This document shows positions 22,401 through 37,400 of a stretch of 64,000 bases of DNA, piece by piece; positions within the stretch are counted from its first letter, which is position 1, and each line of letters starts with the position of its first letter. The DNA lies in assembly GCA_014526335.1 (NCBI GenBank), contig JACTAT010000160.1:161860-225859 (forward strand). Reading direction: 5' to 3'. This DNA is from Chrysaora quinquecirrha. Its lineage: Eukaryota; Cnidaria; Scyphozoa; Semaeostomeae; Pelagiidae. The notes below the pieces were generated by a model that saw only the letters and a list, made by a program, of their open reading frames with translations, did not search any database and had not been told where the DNA came from. The position numbers and the translations under genes were made by a program.

Positions 22401-25400
22401 TGCCCTCTTGAATAAAGCTTGGTTATCCATAAAATCGTAGAGGGATCCGAATAGGATCGGCGACCGTCTGCGACCGACTGTATTGCTTTCCCTATTCAAT
22501 GGAAACATGTTCTCACGATCATTACGACTGTGAGCGACCGAGGGTCGTAAGCGTCGGTTCTAATGTGGAACTGATTATCTAATTAATTCACGGCTCTTAT
22601 TGTTTTGATTTGAAGATCTGAAGAATAATTTCAAATATTTAAAAATAAATTCGTCAGGGCCAAAGAGCTTTAGTAGCACGTCGAAACTATTTAAGTAAAT
22701 AATATAAGATTTAATCATAGCATTTGTAGCATTTGACATAAAGTGAATAATTTCTTATTAAAACAATTCCATCCTTACTTCAACTTTTTCCTTTCCAGTG
22801 TTACCAATTTTAATAAACAATTTATCACATTCAAACTATAAAAAAGAATGAAATAATGGACAAACAATTTTGTCAAAATAATATGAATTGCCCGAGGTGG
22901 AAAATAATAATTTAAGTGAAGGTTAAAGTAGATCTACTTTTGACCTTCATCTGACATTAAGTGAAGGTTACAAGTAGATCTACTTTTGACCTTCACCTAA
23001 CTTTTACTGAAGGTTAAAAATGGATCTTCTTTAGACCTTCATCCAACTTTAAGTGAAGGTTAAAAGTAGATCTACTTTTGACCTTCATCTAACCTTAAGT
23101 GAAGGTTAAAAGTAGATCTACTTTTGACCTTCATCTAACCTTAAGTGAAGGTTAAAAGTAGATCTACTTTTGAACTTCATCTAACTTTAAGTGAAGGTTA
23201 AAAGTAGATCTGCTTCTAAATTTCATCTAACCTTAAGTGAAGGTTAAAAGTAGATCTACTTTTGACCTTCATCTAATTTTAACTGAAAGTCAAAAATAGA
23301 TCTACTTTAGACCTTCATCTAACTTTAAGTGAAGGTTCAAAGTAGATCTAATTTTGACCTTCATCTAACTTTAAGTGAAGGTTAAAAGTAGATCTACTTT
23401 TGACCTTCATCTAACCTTAAGTGAAGGTTAAAAGTAGATCTACTTTTGAACTTCATCTAACATTAAGTGAAGGTTAAAAGTAGATCTACTTTTGACCTTC
23501 ATCTAACTTTAAGTGAAGGTTAAAAGAAGATCTACTTTTGATCTTCATCTAACTTTAAGTGAAGGTTAAAAGTAGATCTACTTTTGACCTTCATCTAACT
23601 TTAAGTGAAGGTTAAAAGTAGATCTACTTTTGACTTTCATCTAACTTTAAGTGACGGTTAAAAGTAGATCTACTTTTGACCTTCATCTTAATTTAAGTGA
23701 AGGTTAAAAGTAGATCTACTTTTGACATTCGTCTAACTTTAAGTGAAGGTTAAAAGTAGATCTACTTTTGACCTTCATCTAACTTTAAGTGAAGGTTAAA
23801 AGTAGATCTACTTTTGAAATTCATCTAACTTTAAGTGAAGGTTAAAAGTAGATCTGCTTCTAACTTTCATCTAACCTTAAGTGAAGGTTAAAAGTAGATC
23901 TACTTTTAATCTTCATCTAACTTTAAGTGAAGGTTAAAAGTAGATCTACTTTTGACCTTCATCCAACTTTAAGAGTGAAGGTTAAAAGTAGATCTACTTA
24001 TGACCTTCATCTAACTTTAAGTGAAGGTTAAAAGTAGATCTACTTTTGACCTTCATCTAACTTTAAGTGAAGGTTAAAAGTAGATCTACTTTTGACCTTC
24101 ATCCAACTTTAAGAGTGAAGGTTAAAAGTAGATCTACTTTTGACCTTCATCTAACCTTAAGTGAAGGTTAAAAGTAGATCTACTTTTGACCTTCATCTAA
24201 CTTTAAGTGAAGGTTAAAAGAAGATCTACTTTTGAACTTCATCTAACATTAAGTGAAGGTTAAAAGTAGATCTACTTTTGACCTTCATCTAACTTTAAGT
24301 GAAGGTTAAAAGAAGATCTACTTTTGACCTTTATCTAACTTTAAGTGAAGGTTAAAAGTAGATCTACTTTTGACCTTCATCTAACTTTAAGTGAAGGTTA
24401 AAAGTAGATCTACTTTTGACTTTCATCTAACTTTAAGTGACGGTTAAAAGTAGATCTACTTTTGACCTTCATCTTAATTAAAGTGAAGGTTAAAAGTAGA
24501 TCTACTTTTGACCTTCGTCTAACTTTAAGTGAAGGTTAAAAGTAGATCTACTTTTGACCTTCATCTAACTTTAAGTGAAGGTTAAAAGTAGATCTACTTT
24601 TGAACTTCATCTAACTTTAAGTGAAGGTTAAAAGTAGATCTGCTTCTAACTTTCATCTAACTTTAAGTGAAGGTTAAAAGTAGATCTACTTTTGATCTTC
24701 ATCTAACTTTAAGTGAAGGTTTAAAGTAGATCTACTTTTGACCTTCACCTAACCTTAAGTGAAGGTTAAAAGTAGATCTACTTTTGACCTTCATCTAACT
24801 TTAAGTGAAGGTTAAAAGTAGATCTACTTTTAACTTTCATCTAAATTTTAAGTAAGCAAATTTCATTTATTTTACCTTTATGATATTCTTTAGCTTTTGA
24901 AGGTTTTCAGTGCTAACTTCAATATTATTCAGAGCAACCTAGAGATAGAAAAACAGAGATTAAATAAATAAATAGCAAACTAATGACAGATAATAGCATT
25001 AGTAAAATTAATTAGGAACAAACTAGATTTATGTAACAATGAATTAGATATAGCTGGACATTATGGTGGAAATTCTTACAATCAGAATAGATTTTGAAAC
25101 TGGGGCGTCTGGCTTTGTACAACAAAGCTAGACAGAGCATATCGAAGGTTCGAGCTGTTCTCTTTCCATAAATTTCTCATATTATCTGTAATTAGTTCTT
25201 TAATTCCTAATCCTGCCGTCCGAAACAATTATAATGACAAAGGCCCCTATACCGAACAGCTTTCGATGCCCCTTGATTTCGTATTAAACCCAAGACTGCA
25301 CTATCAGAGAGCCAACAGCAATTCTACTGAGCTAATGAGCCCGATGAAATCGTCGAGTTACTCTCCAAATCACACAGCCAAAGGCTCCTGTTCTATTTGA

Positions 25401-28400
25401 CTTTATGTTTGGAATGTGTGGAGCTTTCTTCAGAACCATACATTCTTAAACCATACAACTTAATATTTTCAGGAGTTTACTGCATTTGATATGAAAGAAA
25501 GAAAGAAAGAAAGAAAGATGAATAAAAGAAAGATAGAAAGGTGAAAAATGAAAAAAAGAAAGATGAATGAAAGAGAGAAATAAAAGATGAATATAAGAAA
25601 TAAAGATGAATATAAGAAAGAAAGAAAGGTGAATAAAAGAAAGAAAGAAAAGATGAACAAAAGAAATAAAGATGAATATAAGAAAGAAAGAAAGGTGAAT
25701 AAAAGAAGGAACGAAAGTTGAAAAAGAGAAAGAAAGAAAGATAATAAAGATGAATAAAAGAAAGAAAGAAAGATGAATAAAAGAAAGAAAGAAAGATGAA
25801 TATAAGAAAGAAACATGAATATAAGAAAGAAAAAAAACAAACAAAGATTAGAAATATGTACAAGGAAATTTCTTTTCTGCTTCGCAGTGTCCTGGCTTTG
25901 GCTTCCTGACTGCAATTTGCCTTGCAACATGCCAGAGATATCAAGACTAAAAAAATCAACATACATACTGAATTATACACATGCATCGGTAACTTCTGAA
26001 TACACATGAATAATCATAGTACGAATGCTAATATTTCGCCCTGGCATTCAGGGCTTATACGTTAGGCTAAGGGATTGGTCATTATTCATGTCGGGGCTGA
26101 GCGACTATTTGAGACCCTCATAGATAGCATACATAAATAGCTGTTTAAATGTTTTGTCTTTCTTGTGTCTAGTCTGCCGTTTCGTTTCAGAGCAATAGAG
26201 CTCAATGAAATCGCCAATTAACTCTCCAAGTCATACAGCCCAATGCTTTCCTCTGCATAGACATTTTTGTATTTCGGTTTTTCGGCTATGTTGAGCCTCT
26301 ATATTAATCATGAATGGTTAACATTAGGATAGATTTTTCCACAAGTGACATACCACAATAGATGGGATTCAAACCTGGGCTGCACGATCAAGGAGTCAAC
26401 GACCATCAACAAAAAGGCTCTCTGATCATGCACTCTAGGTTTGAATCCCATCTAATGTGGTATACAACTTGTGGAAAATCTATCTAAGGATAGAGTACAG
26501 TAAAATATAGGTAAACAATAAAATATATAAAACAAAAAAGGTACAGATACCTTGACGAAGGATATCCTCCTTTTATTTTGGTTCGTAGGATTTCTTTATA
26601 ATCCGATAAAATAAGGGAGCTGCAGAAAATGGTTAAAAAAATTAGAAAATCTGAATTACAACAAACAAGATATCTATGTGACCAACGTTTTCGTCCTTTA
26701 TAGAGAGGTGTCTGGTGTACAGAGGTTCGTTCACATTCCTGTGTGACCAATATTTTGCGCTTTGTAGAGCAGTATCCGTTTAGACGTTCGTTTTTATTAG
26801 GCCTAGGTAATGCACCGAAGTTTTGCCGCGGCAAATTAGAACCAAGCTATGAAAACTTTGTCCATTTTATTCAGCGTAACTGTAAGATAACTGTGACGCT
26901 TGAAACCAACAGCGCCAATACTGTGCCACTACTTCAGCAGCCCTACTGCATAGAACGCCTTAACGGCAGCTTGAGCTGATTTAACTTCTACCAATGAATC
27001 AACAGCTGCAAAAACTTTCCTACCATATTTTAGGGTTGTCCGAGATGTTTAAAGGCGCTTAAATTGAGTCGGTAAATTTCATATACTGCTATAAATGGGT
27101 AAAGAGCTTAACTGTTCTCCCATAACTGGGTCAACAAAGTTAGCAAATTTAGCGGTAGGCATGGCTGAGTTGGGAAAACCTGGGCGGCACACCTAGTATG
27201 TCGAACAATGAAGTAACCCCCAGGCATTCTTGGCTTGTAAAAACAACAGATTATGCTTCGTTATAGGGTTCTCACAGTAAGTGGTTAGTGAGTGATTTTG
27301 TATTGGTTTAGATAAGCATGTTATACACGTTATATTACCTTGCGTTATTTACCATTGCACAAATAGCATCCATATTTGATGTAGAGACGGTGCGCCTGAA
27401 ATATAAGTATGGAAGAATGAGAGCGAACCATATGCATTTAACTGCAGTAACAAATACTACGTTAATGCCACAATACTATGATATCTAGAGAATGCAGTTA
27501 AACCATCGAAACATATTAAGGCTATGAAGGATGGCCCCTTGAAAGTCAGCCTGCGGGTTGAAGGGCTACCTTCCTCTTTTATATGAATTTATGTCTGCAG
27601 TAATTGTAGCTTTTTATTAATAATATTTTTCTAGTTTTTGAATAAATGAAATGAAATGAAATAATTTCGGATAATGACGAAATTAAGTTTTAAAGCTCCA
27701 ATAAACCTACTTTATCAAAGAATGCCGATAAATCTACAGGGTGGCCCAAAAGAAGGGACCCCCTTAGGTTAATTAATTTTTTCAAGGAGGAATTTTATCA
27801 AATTTATACCAGGTAACATTCAAGTCAAATGCGCTGTCGTGTAGAAATATGTTGGTGATAAGAGCTTCCATCTCGGCGCAATGGGACATTAACATTCATG
27901 ATGTCCAAAAACCAGCTGTTTATATTCCATCATTGCGTACTGTACTGCAATCGTGCGTGAAGGAGAATCATTATCCCAGAGTAAAATTGTCACGACCATT
28001 AATGTATGGTCACTCATATTATAGAAGTGTAGTGATCAGGATTGAGGACATTTTGAATATCATTTGACTGAAAGAATGAGTTATTGATTTTTCTGTTTTG
28101 CTGCGTAAGGATTACGTAAGGGTATAAAGTTGAATATTTTGTTAAAGTACGTTTTTGGATTGTAAAGTTTTAACGTCAATTTATTCAGAGATACTAACCC
28201 ATATCATCATGATATTTACAAGATGTATCTCACTTGAGTTGAATATCATGTAGTATTAATTTCATGAAATTCTAACTTAAGAATAAATTATTAATAAATT
28301 ATTTAGTTAGGGGTTCCCTTTTCTTGGGCCACCCTGTAGTTAGTCAAACATACTCAAACCATTCCGATAAACCTACAATCATGGCCAAAATGTTTCAGAT

Positions 28401-31400
28401 AACAATCATACAGACATACTGGCCGGAAAACTCCATCACCCATCCGGATATGGGGGAAAGGGCGCCACCAACAAGTTGTCTCGCACAATTTTGACCAGGA
28501 TTGAAGTTTATCAAAAACGTTTAAAACATTCTTATAAACCTGGTTCGGATGAAATTACCCCAGGTTTTACTTGATCCAGAAAAATATTTGCATCCTAGAT
28601 CAAGATATTCAGAAACAAATTCTTACATGAGAGATTTCTGTATAATGAAAAACACATCATCCACCATACTAGAGATTTGTGAGTCGCTGTCTGTCACGTC
28701 CAGTGAAACTGCCTAAAACAGAATCACAATTTAATTTTAAACATTTAGATGAAAAAAAAACAGCGCTATCCCATTGATATAATGCACTTTCCAAAGGCTT
28801 TCCGCCCATTTTTGCTTTGTATTTTGCTATTATGAGCCATCTTTAGTAGCATACATATTTACGTACGTCTTTCCATGAATGAGACACATTAGGATAGGTT
28901 TGTTCACGAGTGACATACATGTACCACAGTTGCTGGGTCAGGGCAATGATATTTATCAAGGTGTGAGTGCAGTAAAACAACTACAGTTGAAATCCGCTAT
29001 CTCGAACTCTCAAGGAAAACTGGAATTTGTTCGAGATAGCGAATGTTCGAAATATAGGATGCCTCATATAAATATGAAAAATTATAGTTTTTAAGTCAGA
29101 AAAGGAACCCCTATTAACATGCAGGGTTACTGATCCCAAATTTCATCAAACAAGTCTGGTATTTTTTACATATGAGTCAAAGCTCATCTGCTTTCATCCC
29201 TACTGTTTGTGAAATTGAGATAATGGCGATGCAGCACATCTCGACAGCTTCATCTATCGTATACATAGGCAGGATATCACTTAGCTGCTGCACATTCCCG
29301 CTGCCAGGCGAACTTAAACATATTTTCAGCCTGTCTCTTTATCCAGTTCAGCAGAAAATTTGGTAAAGTTCGAGACAAAGAGCAGTTTTTCCTCCATGGG
29401 AAATCGAAAATGGTTCGAGATAGCGAATGTTCGAGATAACGGGGTTCGAGATAGCGGATGATATTTCTATACAAACCCTTATACCAAAACGAGGGAAATG
29501 GAAAATCGTTCGAGATAGCGAATGTTCCAGATAGCGGGCAGTCGAGATAGCGGATGTCAACTGTATAGAAATTTAATTATTTTAGATTATTCTCAATAGG
29601 CAAAGAAAGGGAGTTTTATAAGAGAATATTTGATACGTACCTTCAGAACCATTTCTCTCATAAAATATTCTTCCATTAATATGTAATCCCCAATCAGCGT
29701 CTACAAACATTTTATAACATGAACTTTATGGAAAATTGTTAACGCAAATTGATAGTGAAATGTTGAGCTATCAAATACACTATAGCCAATGATGTATTTC
29801 ATTTCGTCCATTTCTAGAGGAGTTCATTGAGATTTCTTATATATCGCAGACTGTTGGATATCGTGGCTTTCGCGGAAGGGGGGGGGAGTACATGGCCTAT
29901 GGATGGACGGGCTTACAATGCTTATGTTATATCAGAACAATAGTTTTCCATATGGGCGACCATCGCCTCCGATCGTGTGTTGTCTTTATCAAAATAGGTT
30001 CTTTGTTTTTATGTTACACGTGGCAACACGGAGCACGAAGGATGACAGATCATCACTGACAAGCAGCATATGAGGACAATTTACATTGGTAAATGATTGA
30101 AGACAGTCTCCGATTGTCGATTAGGTTCACTACAAATGAGAACCAGGCTTCAATAAAGATAATGATTTCCAACAGAAAAATATCGTTTAAAAGTGTCACG
30201 TCTAGGCCCAGTGTTACTCTATACTAGAGAGCTATCTTTGCATCTTGATTTCCACACCATTGCCTCATGGTTCTTATTTCTTGGTCATTGTTATTGCACA
30301 CCAGATACATAAAGCTTAAATCTTTTCAAAGCTGAATCGATAGTCTTCAATTATTATACGTACTATCAATACAGCAATTCTAGCCAATTTTTCTGGAAAA
30401 TGGTAGACATTTTGAGTAAGGAAATTCTCTCTACGTGCAAAGACCGGAATAGCGGTCGTTTTAGGAGAGACATTGCAGCAAATTTTGCTTCAAATTCACG
30501 TTTAATGGGATACAAAGTGAAAGAAAGGCTTCACGTAACAGTTCATCTGCTCTATGAAGCGTTTGATCAACTATTTTCCTTTTTGTGAGTTACTTTCACT
30601 TTCTTTTCCGAGTTTCTGTAGATAATTTCAATATTTACTGTCACAGATTCCATTTCTCCCCTTTTTCTTCTGTTATTCGTGAATTAGAAGTAAAATCTGC
30701 TGCACTGTCTCTCCAAAAGCCACGGTAATCAAGGTCTTTGCACACAGAGAGGATTCCCTTACTCCATATATCTACCAATTTCCAGAAAAATGTCGGGTCG
30801 ACCAAGATCTCTTTGAACAGGTCTATATGCAAAGCTTTCTTACTTGTAATTTTCGACTTAATCCACAATTAGAAATCAGTCGATCTTCCAAGGCAGCAGG
30901 GTCTAAAATGAACAACATTTTAAATAGTCTCTACGTTGCACAAACCTTCAATATGGCAAGGAAACGCGGAAACTTCTTGAAACATACTAAAAAGCTGTTT
31001 TCGCCTGACATTCCGCAGGATACAAACGTCAAAAATAAACCGAAACAATTGACAAAGGCGGAATATAACCAGATGCGGATCAAAATGCACCAAATGCAAA
31101 AATGAAGCTGGATTGGCATATTGTTTGAACACTTATTAGTTTACGGAATACAGTGGGCTGATCAATAAAATTAATTGTAGATTCCGAGTGAAAAAAACAA
31201 ATCTTTCTATCTAGCTATTTACGTTGAATCGGCAATTTGGTTTTGACTAGGAAAAATTAAATGAAAGGCCCCTGAATGAAACAATGATATGCCAGTCATT
31301 TTGAATCCAACTTCGTTGTAATTTTCTGCACAATCTGGATCAATCATAATCCAGTTAATGCTGTCCTATAGCAAAAGCATGCTTAAGGATGGGTTGCAGT

Positions 31401-34400
31401 TTTGAATTGAGGAGAGGCTGCTATCTTTACCGAAAATTGTGTTCCCCAATATTAGTTCGTACATGCCGTTTAACCCTATTTCCTAATCCCTGGTAGGAAG
31501 ATTTTAAATGCTCCATTCACTTAAAAACAATTCAAAACGTCATCAACATTTTTTGCATGACGAAGTCATTTCTACAAGTTATGGTATAAAATAAATCGAA
31601 ATAAAACCAACTAAAATAAAACAAGGCTAACCTTCTACACGTTCATCTTCGGGTAAGCTTTCCAGATCAGTCTAGAAAAACATACGTAATCAGATCAATT
31701 ATCAAAAGTTTGGAGTTTAACCATCATAGTTGCTTACGGGCCATATAAGCGAATTTTACTGAAGCAAGTAGTTTAAAAATAAAATACTATCAAGAAAATT
31801 TCACCTATGAAAAGGTGCTAAGGGGTGCCAAAGGGGTACCGTAGGAGTATCGGGGGTCTTAAGAAGCAGAAAATTTCCCAATACATAATTTATAATTAGC
31901 AAAAGACCGGAATAAGTTTGGGTTAAAAGTCCTGAATCCCTAGTCAGTGTATCCTGACCTGGCAGGCCACTTTATGCTGTTTTTAGGCTGATTTTATGCG
32001 GCTATTGCATTTGCAGTACGCGAACTTTGAAAACCAAATTAACTTCAATTTTTCAAGCGCGTCTGAAGCGCAACCAATCAATTCGCTCGAAAGTTTTAAC
32101 ACATGGTACCTAAGTTGCGAGCCGGAGGAAGGTTTTGCCTGTATTAATGAATTTGAGGAAGGTCAAGTGATTTTTATAAGAAATTCAGTTTCAAAAAACT
32201 TTTTCAGCTAAAATTGGCTGCCTTCTCTGAGTGTTAAATAGAGGGATTCTAATTTTGATACTTCTGTATATATTATCCAAATCTGTATAGTTAAATAAAG
32301 AAAAAATATTCGATAATGAAGATGGCTTGGATGGCTTCAATAGGTTGCCCGAGGAAGGTTCAACGTTTTTCTGAACTCTGTACTGTAGTACACTCTTTTT
32401 CTTTTATAAGAACCAGGAAACTTTGATCGAGGCTAGCTGTTCTTAAGATTTTGCCGTTTTTAGGCCTGAAATGTTCTTAATCTGTTCTTAATTCCTTGGT
32501 TACTTAGATATCTATATTTTTTAATGAAAGTCTAGGGTGGTACTAGGTTTGTGTGAAAATGCAGCAATCTTGTCTATTTCTTTGTTTGCTTGCGTTTTAC
32601 GTTCAGTTTGAATGTCTGGCTTACATATTTAGCTGATGTTTTTAGCGCTTTTTAAAAGGCCAGCCTCAGCTTGTTCTTAATTTGTTCTTAAAATCTGGGC
32701 AAAATCCAGGCTCGTGTTCTTATAAAATTGTTCTTATAAAAGAAAAAAAGTGTAGATAATTTCATACACACTTGTAGCCTCTTTCGCAGGAATCTCAAAT
32801 AGAGTTCGGTCCTTGCACAAAGTAAAACAATCTCACCAAGCAGTATATCAAGGTCACGTGGATCAAGTCTGAAAAGGGGAAATATTGTGGAATTTAAAAA
32901 TTGGAGTAGTAGTTTTTAAAAACACGTTTCAAGTGAGTTTCAAGGCAAGGTCTTTGGCTAGTTTTCCTAAAAAAACAAAAAAATTTGACCCACATCTCTG
33001 GCTGACTTTTCTTATAAAAGTTGTTCTAATAAAAAACGTGCACACCCTATAGTTTGAAAAACCCTCTTCTAGCGTGAAGGCTAGATGCATGCTTCTGGCC
33101 GGCATTTCTGAAAAGGATTGTTGAGTCTCTCTATACAAGAAAAAATTAAAAAACAAAACTGTTCAGAGGTAGGGAAGAGCTGTAATTAACCACTGTGCTT
33201 AACCCATAACCCTCAACAAATTCTCAAAAACGCTGATTTTCTCAAGAGTTTTAAACGCAAACCATTTGCCAAGGGTTAAGGTACTGCACGACGTTATCCG
33301 GAAGATGGCAGATGTGTTGGTAGGGGATTTTCTCTAAGTGCGATTGAATCGGGGAGAAGATCCCATACCAAGCACAAATGCCATCTTCCAGAAAGATTTG
33401 GCGCGTTGCTATACCTATTGCAAATGGTTTATTGCATCCATTCCATCTTCGTTCCAAGATAAGTTCTCAACTGTAAATCAACTTGACTGGGTATCGAATA
33501 TGGACGGTCTAGTTTAAGGTAGGGCGTATTTTTAGTCATCTTTTGTTTTCGGCAGACCCCTTCTCATTTGGTGGACTTCGAAGCGAATTTTTTTTGTACC
33601 GTCTTCTGAAAACGGCAGGTTTAGCTTCCTAGACCTTCTGCCGCCAAAGCTGGCAGGTTTCACAGACTGTTCGATCAACCGACCGTGCTGTGCTTAGCTG
33701 TGTTTTTGGCATAGGAAACATAGACCCACAGCGTCCTATTCAGACGATTTATTGTTCAAGAGGTTCGGTTTATTGTAGTTCTTAGAATTTTTTTTATGGG
33801 TGATATTCAAATCTAGCTAAATCAGTTTACCTTTGTATGTTTGATGATGACTTGGTTGATACCTTCTGACTTTTCTTAACATCCGTAAACTAAAACAAAG
33901 CAAAAAATAAATACATAGAATGAAACGCCTTCCTAAAATTTGAATTAGTTCCTACCCTGGGATATATTGGGCAAGCAATAGCAATAATCACTAAAATGTC
34001 TAAGATTTAAGCTTTGAGGGCTGGACAAAAGTTAAGTTGCTTATTGAAAAAAGTGCAAATCAAGTACAAATTCAAAGCGTCCTGTACCAAAGATCAAAGT
34101 AAATGTTTCTCTTACCATTGATTCGAAGTTACGAGACAGCAGGAATTGTTCGACGACATTTTGCGATTGTATGTCACATTCTTCCTGTGAAAAGAATATT
34201 AATCAAAATCTAAGTCTTTGGTAGACTGATTACCTGAGTCGTAGTTATCGCTATTGAAATGAATGTCACAGTTTGAGCTACCTCGGTTTGGTATTAGTCT
34301 CGGTCTGATGAGCGATAACTGGGAATCAAGTAATAAGTCTAAGCTTTTGGTATTAGTTAAAGTTCTCTGAGTACATCTGAGATGTTTTCGGTTGCTGACG

Positions 34401-37400
34401 TCATCTACAAATGATCCTTTTTGCAAGCATTGTCGAAAAGAAAGCAGCTGTTTGTTTATTGCTCGCTCTTTTGATTGGTGACGAAGAAGAAAAACTCGTG
34501 GTCCAACTCAAATCGCCAACGTAAATCTATTTCTCGTTTCAAGGTCTCCGAAATAACGGCTGAAATTGTAAATGTTGTGACAAAATGTTGGCGAGACATA
34601 GCAAACCGTACCAAAACATCAATTTTGCTCAAATCGATGAAAATACTGGCTGGCAAACATTTTCAAGCATGTTTAAAAAGGTTGGCCAACTTTTTTCATT
34701 AACACGATGTTGTTTACTTGGACAAAATCGATAGCAAACCGAGCCAACATGTTGGCCAACATATTGGCACGGCTTGCGCCCAGCTTTAGCGGATTTCAAC
34801 GAAAAAGGGTTAGAGTTAAAGTGAGTGATTCGACTAAGTATTTATTCCTCCGTAACATATAAAAAATTACAAGGTTTCATTTCTGTGCTGCACTTCAATT
34901 TCATTTTTCCTAAAATATTTCATAACTACGACGGTACCTGGAGTTTCTCGAGTACTGACGTCATTCTTCCAGGGCCTAGCAAAGAGAGCAATAAGCTTTA
35001 GTACTATATTATTAAGAATAATAACAAGAGGACTTAGTTTATGGTAATTTTACTCTTGGTTTTAAAACCCACGTTTTCATCAACCTTATATAACATACCT
35101 CACATTACGCGAGATATTACAGGCAAAAAAGTTTAGAATACTATTATGCACAAACTACAAATACTCAGGGTATGTCGTTTCGCCCCGAACCATTTCGTAA
35201 CAAAATTGCTTTATAAAATGTTCAAAACCCAAAAGTTAACGAAGTTCAAGCAAAATATTCTGGGGACATAAAAATTTCTAAAACTGCCAAGTCTTCGGTC
35301 TATGTGGCACAGTGCTTAGCGTTTCATGCACCAGCAGGTATTTTTTAACGTTATGAATGGTAGGGCATTTGCCCAAGTAGGTCCCTAGTTTTACCCTTAC
35401 AATGAGCGAAAAATTAATGTTTTTGCCCCATTGGCATAAGTCAAAACAGAGCTACAGCTTTCGTCCGATTCCATGAACCAAACAAACGGGCAAAACTTAA
35501 TGAAAGGAATTAAAATTCAGATTAACTCTAACAACGTCAGTTTTAAAAATTTTCCCACAGAGCATGCTTTACGTGAGAGGCCGAGCCCCCTTGCTTGTTT
35601 TTTTTCCCATCATTGAAAATTCCGTAAAAGGTTTAAATGTTTGGTGTTTGAGTCACTACCATACCTTCCTAGCTCAAGAGATAGCATCCTTGGGCAAGTT
35701 GTTAACACAATTGTGCCTCTCTCTACCAGGGTATATAAGCAAGTACTTAGTTGGTAGCAATGAGCACCTTGAATGGCTACATGCTGCTGTGGTATAAGCA
35801 TTAGGACCAGGGCCCAAGGGTAAATGAAAACTTCGACTCAGAAGCCTAGGGTAGATATAGTCTTATTCCACGAGTCGTACTTTTCGCTTCTTAGGCTAAT
35901 CTAATTTCGATAGGTCGCTCAGAACCACTCTGAGCATCAGGCAACCCAATTCCATTTTTTAAGTAAACAGTTGTTGCTGTTGCTAAAGACTGCCGTTGCT
36001 GTTTGCGAAGAGTGGGATTTATGTAATGAGTCTAGGGTAGAATTTGGTTACAAACCTCAACCTTACTTTCCTTCACCTAAAATCGTAAATATTTGAAAAA
36101 TTACCGTAGTATGTGTCAACTAAAGGTTGATGATCTTCAACTATTCTTGCAATTCCTTCAAACAGTAATGTCAGTGTATCAGCAAAGATGATGTTCGCTC
36201 TTCTATCTAGTAAATCAAGAAACAGCATGGAATGAAATTTTAAGTTCTTAACGCTTCGTTTAAATGGAGGTTTCTAGGGGGTGTGGTGTAGGGGAAGGTC
36301 ACGGGGGCCTATTGGAGCCTTCAAGGCGGAAAAGTATACATGGATTATCTGATGGTGGAACGATCAAGCTTATTTATTGTTTTTGAAATTACAATAAAGT
36401 CCCTCCCAAGATAGAGTCCATGAAATAGTCAGAAAGAGCTTTACAGCGCCTACAAGACAGGGCAATTACAATAATCGACACTGCCAGAATAAAGGATCAC
36501 TGGTCGAAAAAACTTTTAACGACTCAACAACTAGTAACGTTTGATCGATCAGTTATGACATATAAAATCACAAATAGACTATGTCCAGAAAACCTTTGGA
36601 ACAAATTCCAACGAAGATCGCATTACTCTAGTTACAATACCAGATTTTGCAATAATCTTCAAATTCCAAAGTATAATCTGGAGTACTCCAAAAAGAGATT
36701 CTCTTACACAGCTCTAAAGGCTTGGAATGAAATCCCTATGAACATTAGGGAGCTTCCTACCTTACACCAATTCAAAAAACATTTAAAGGATTATTTGACG
36801 AGCTGAAACGTAACACAAACACGACCCCTTGGAAGATCAGCTTAAACTTTTATCAATATAGGCCTGTATGTAAATTGTAAATTAGGAATCCTCATGAATA
36901 TTTTTTTTTTGTTTTGCTATTATTGTATTATATATATTTCAGCTGAAAGGTTTTTCGTGTCAAAATAATTAAATATGAATATGAAAAAAATATGCAGTCA
37001 AACATCCTCTAGGGTACCCTCAAGCAGAGTTATGCCCTCTGGTTTTTTACATAATCATTTTAAATTTTTTTTAATTGATAAAATTGTTGATTACCTTCTG
37101 GGTTAATTTTGATAGCAGTTTCCAAGTTTAATTCTGCCATGCTTGCAACCTTTCGCAAAACAAGAAGAAATGAAATCTAAAGCTATTAGAATATCGATCA
37201 GAATGATCCTTAGCTTACAGTATGTGACTTAATATGCCTGGAATAAGCATCCTCCCTCAAAATAAGCAGCCCCTTTGCATTGAGTTGCCTATCAGATTGG
37301 TCCTAGACACTCCTTTGACAGCGTGTGTGCTAGCTCTTGATGAAGTGAACCAAGAGACACCTTTTGCCAGTTACTGCAAAACTTACTTTTACTCATAAAT

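Noticed and set aside
22911..24850. CRISPR-like array of regular repeats
   Set aside because: The units are contiguous tandem copies with no unique spacers, in a eukaryotic intron.
25446..26007. Three overlapping minus-strand frames rich in Phe, Leu and Ser resembling membrane proteins
   Set aside because: They are translations of the GAAA-rich tract. Only the part at 25946-25862 is real coding sequence, as a COG4 exon.
27849..28067. 72-codon frame on + as a gene
   Set aside because: It lies inside the TA-flanked 600-bp mariner-like element. Only a weak transposase-like ending is visible, in a different frame.
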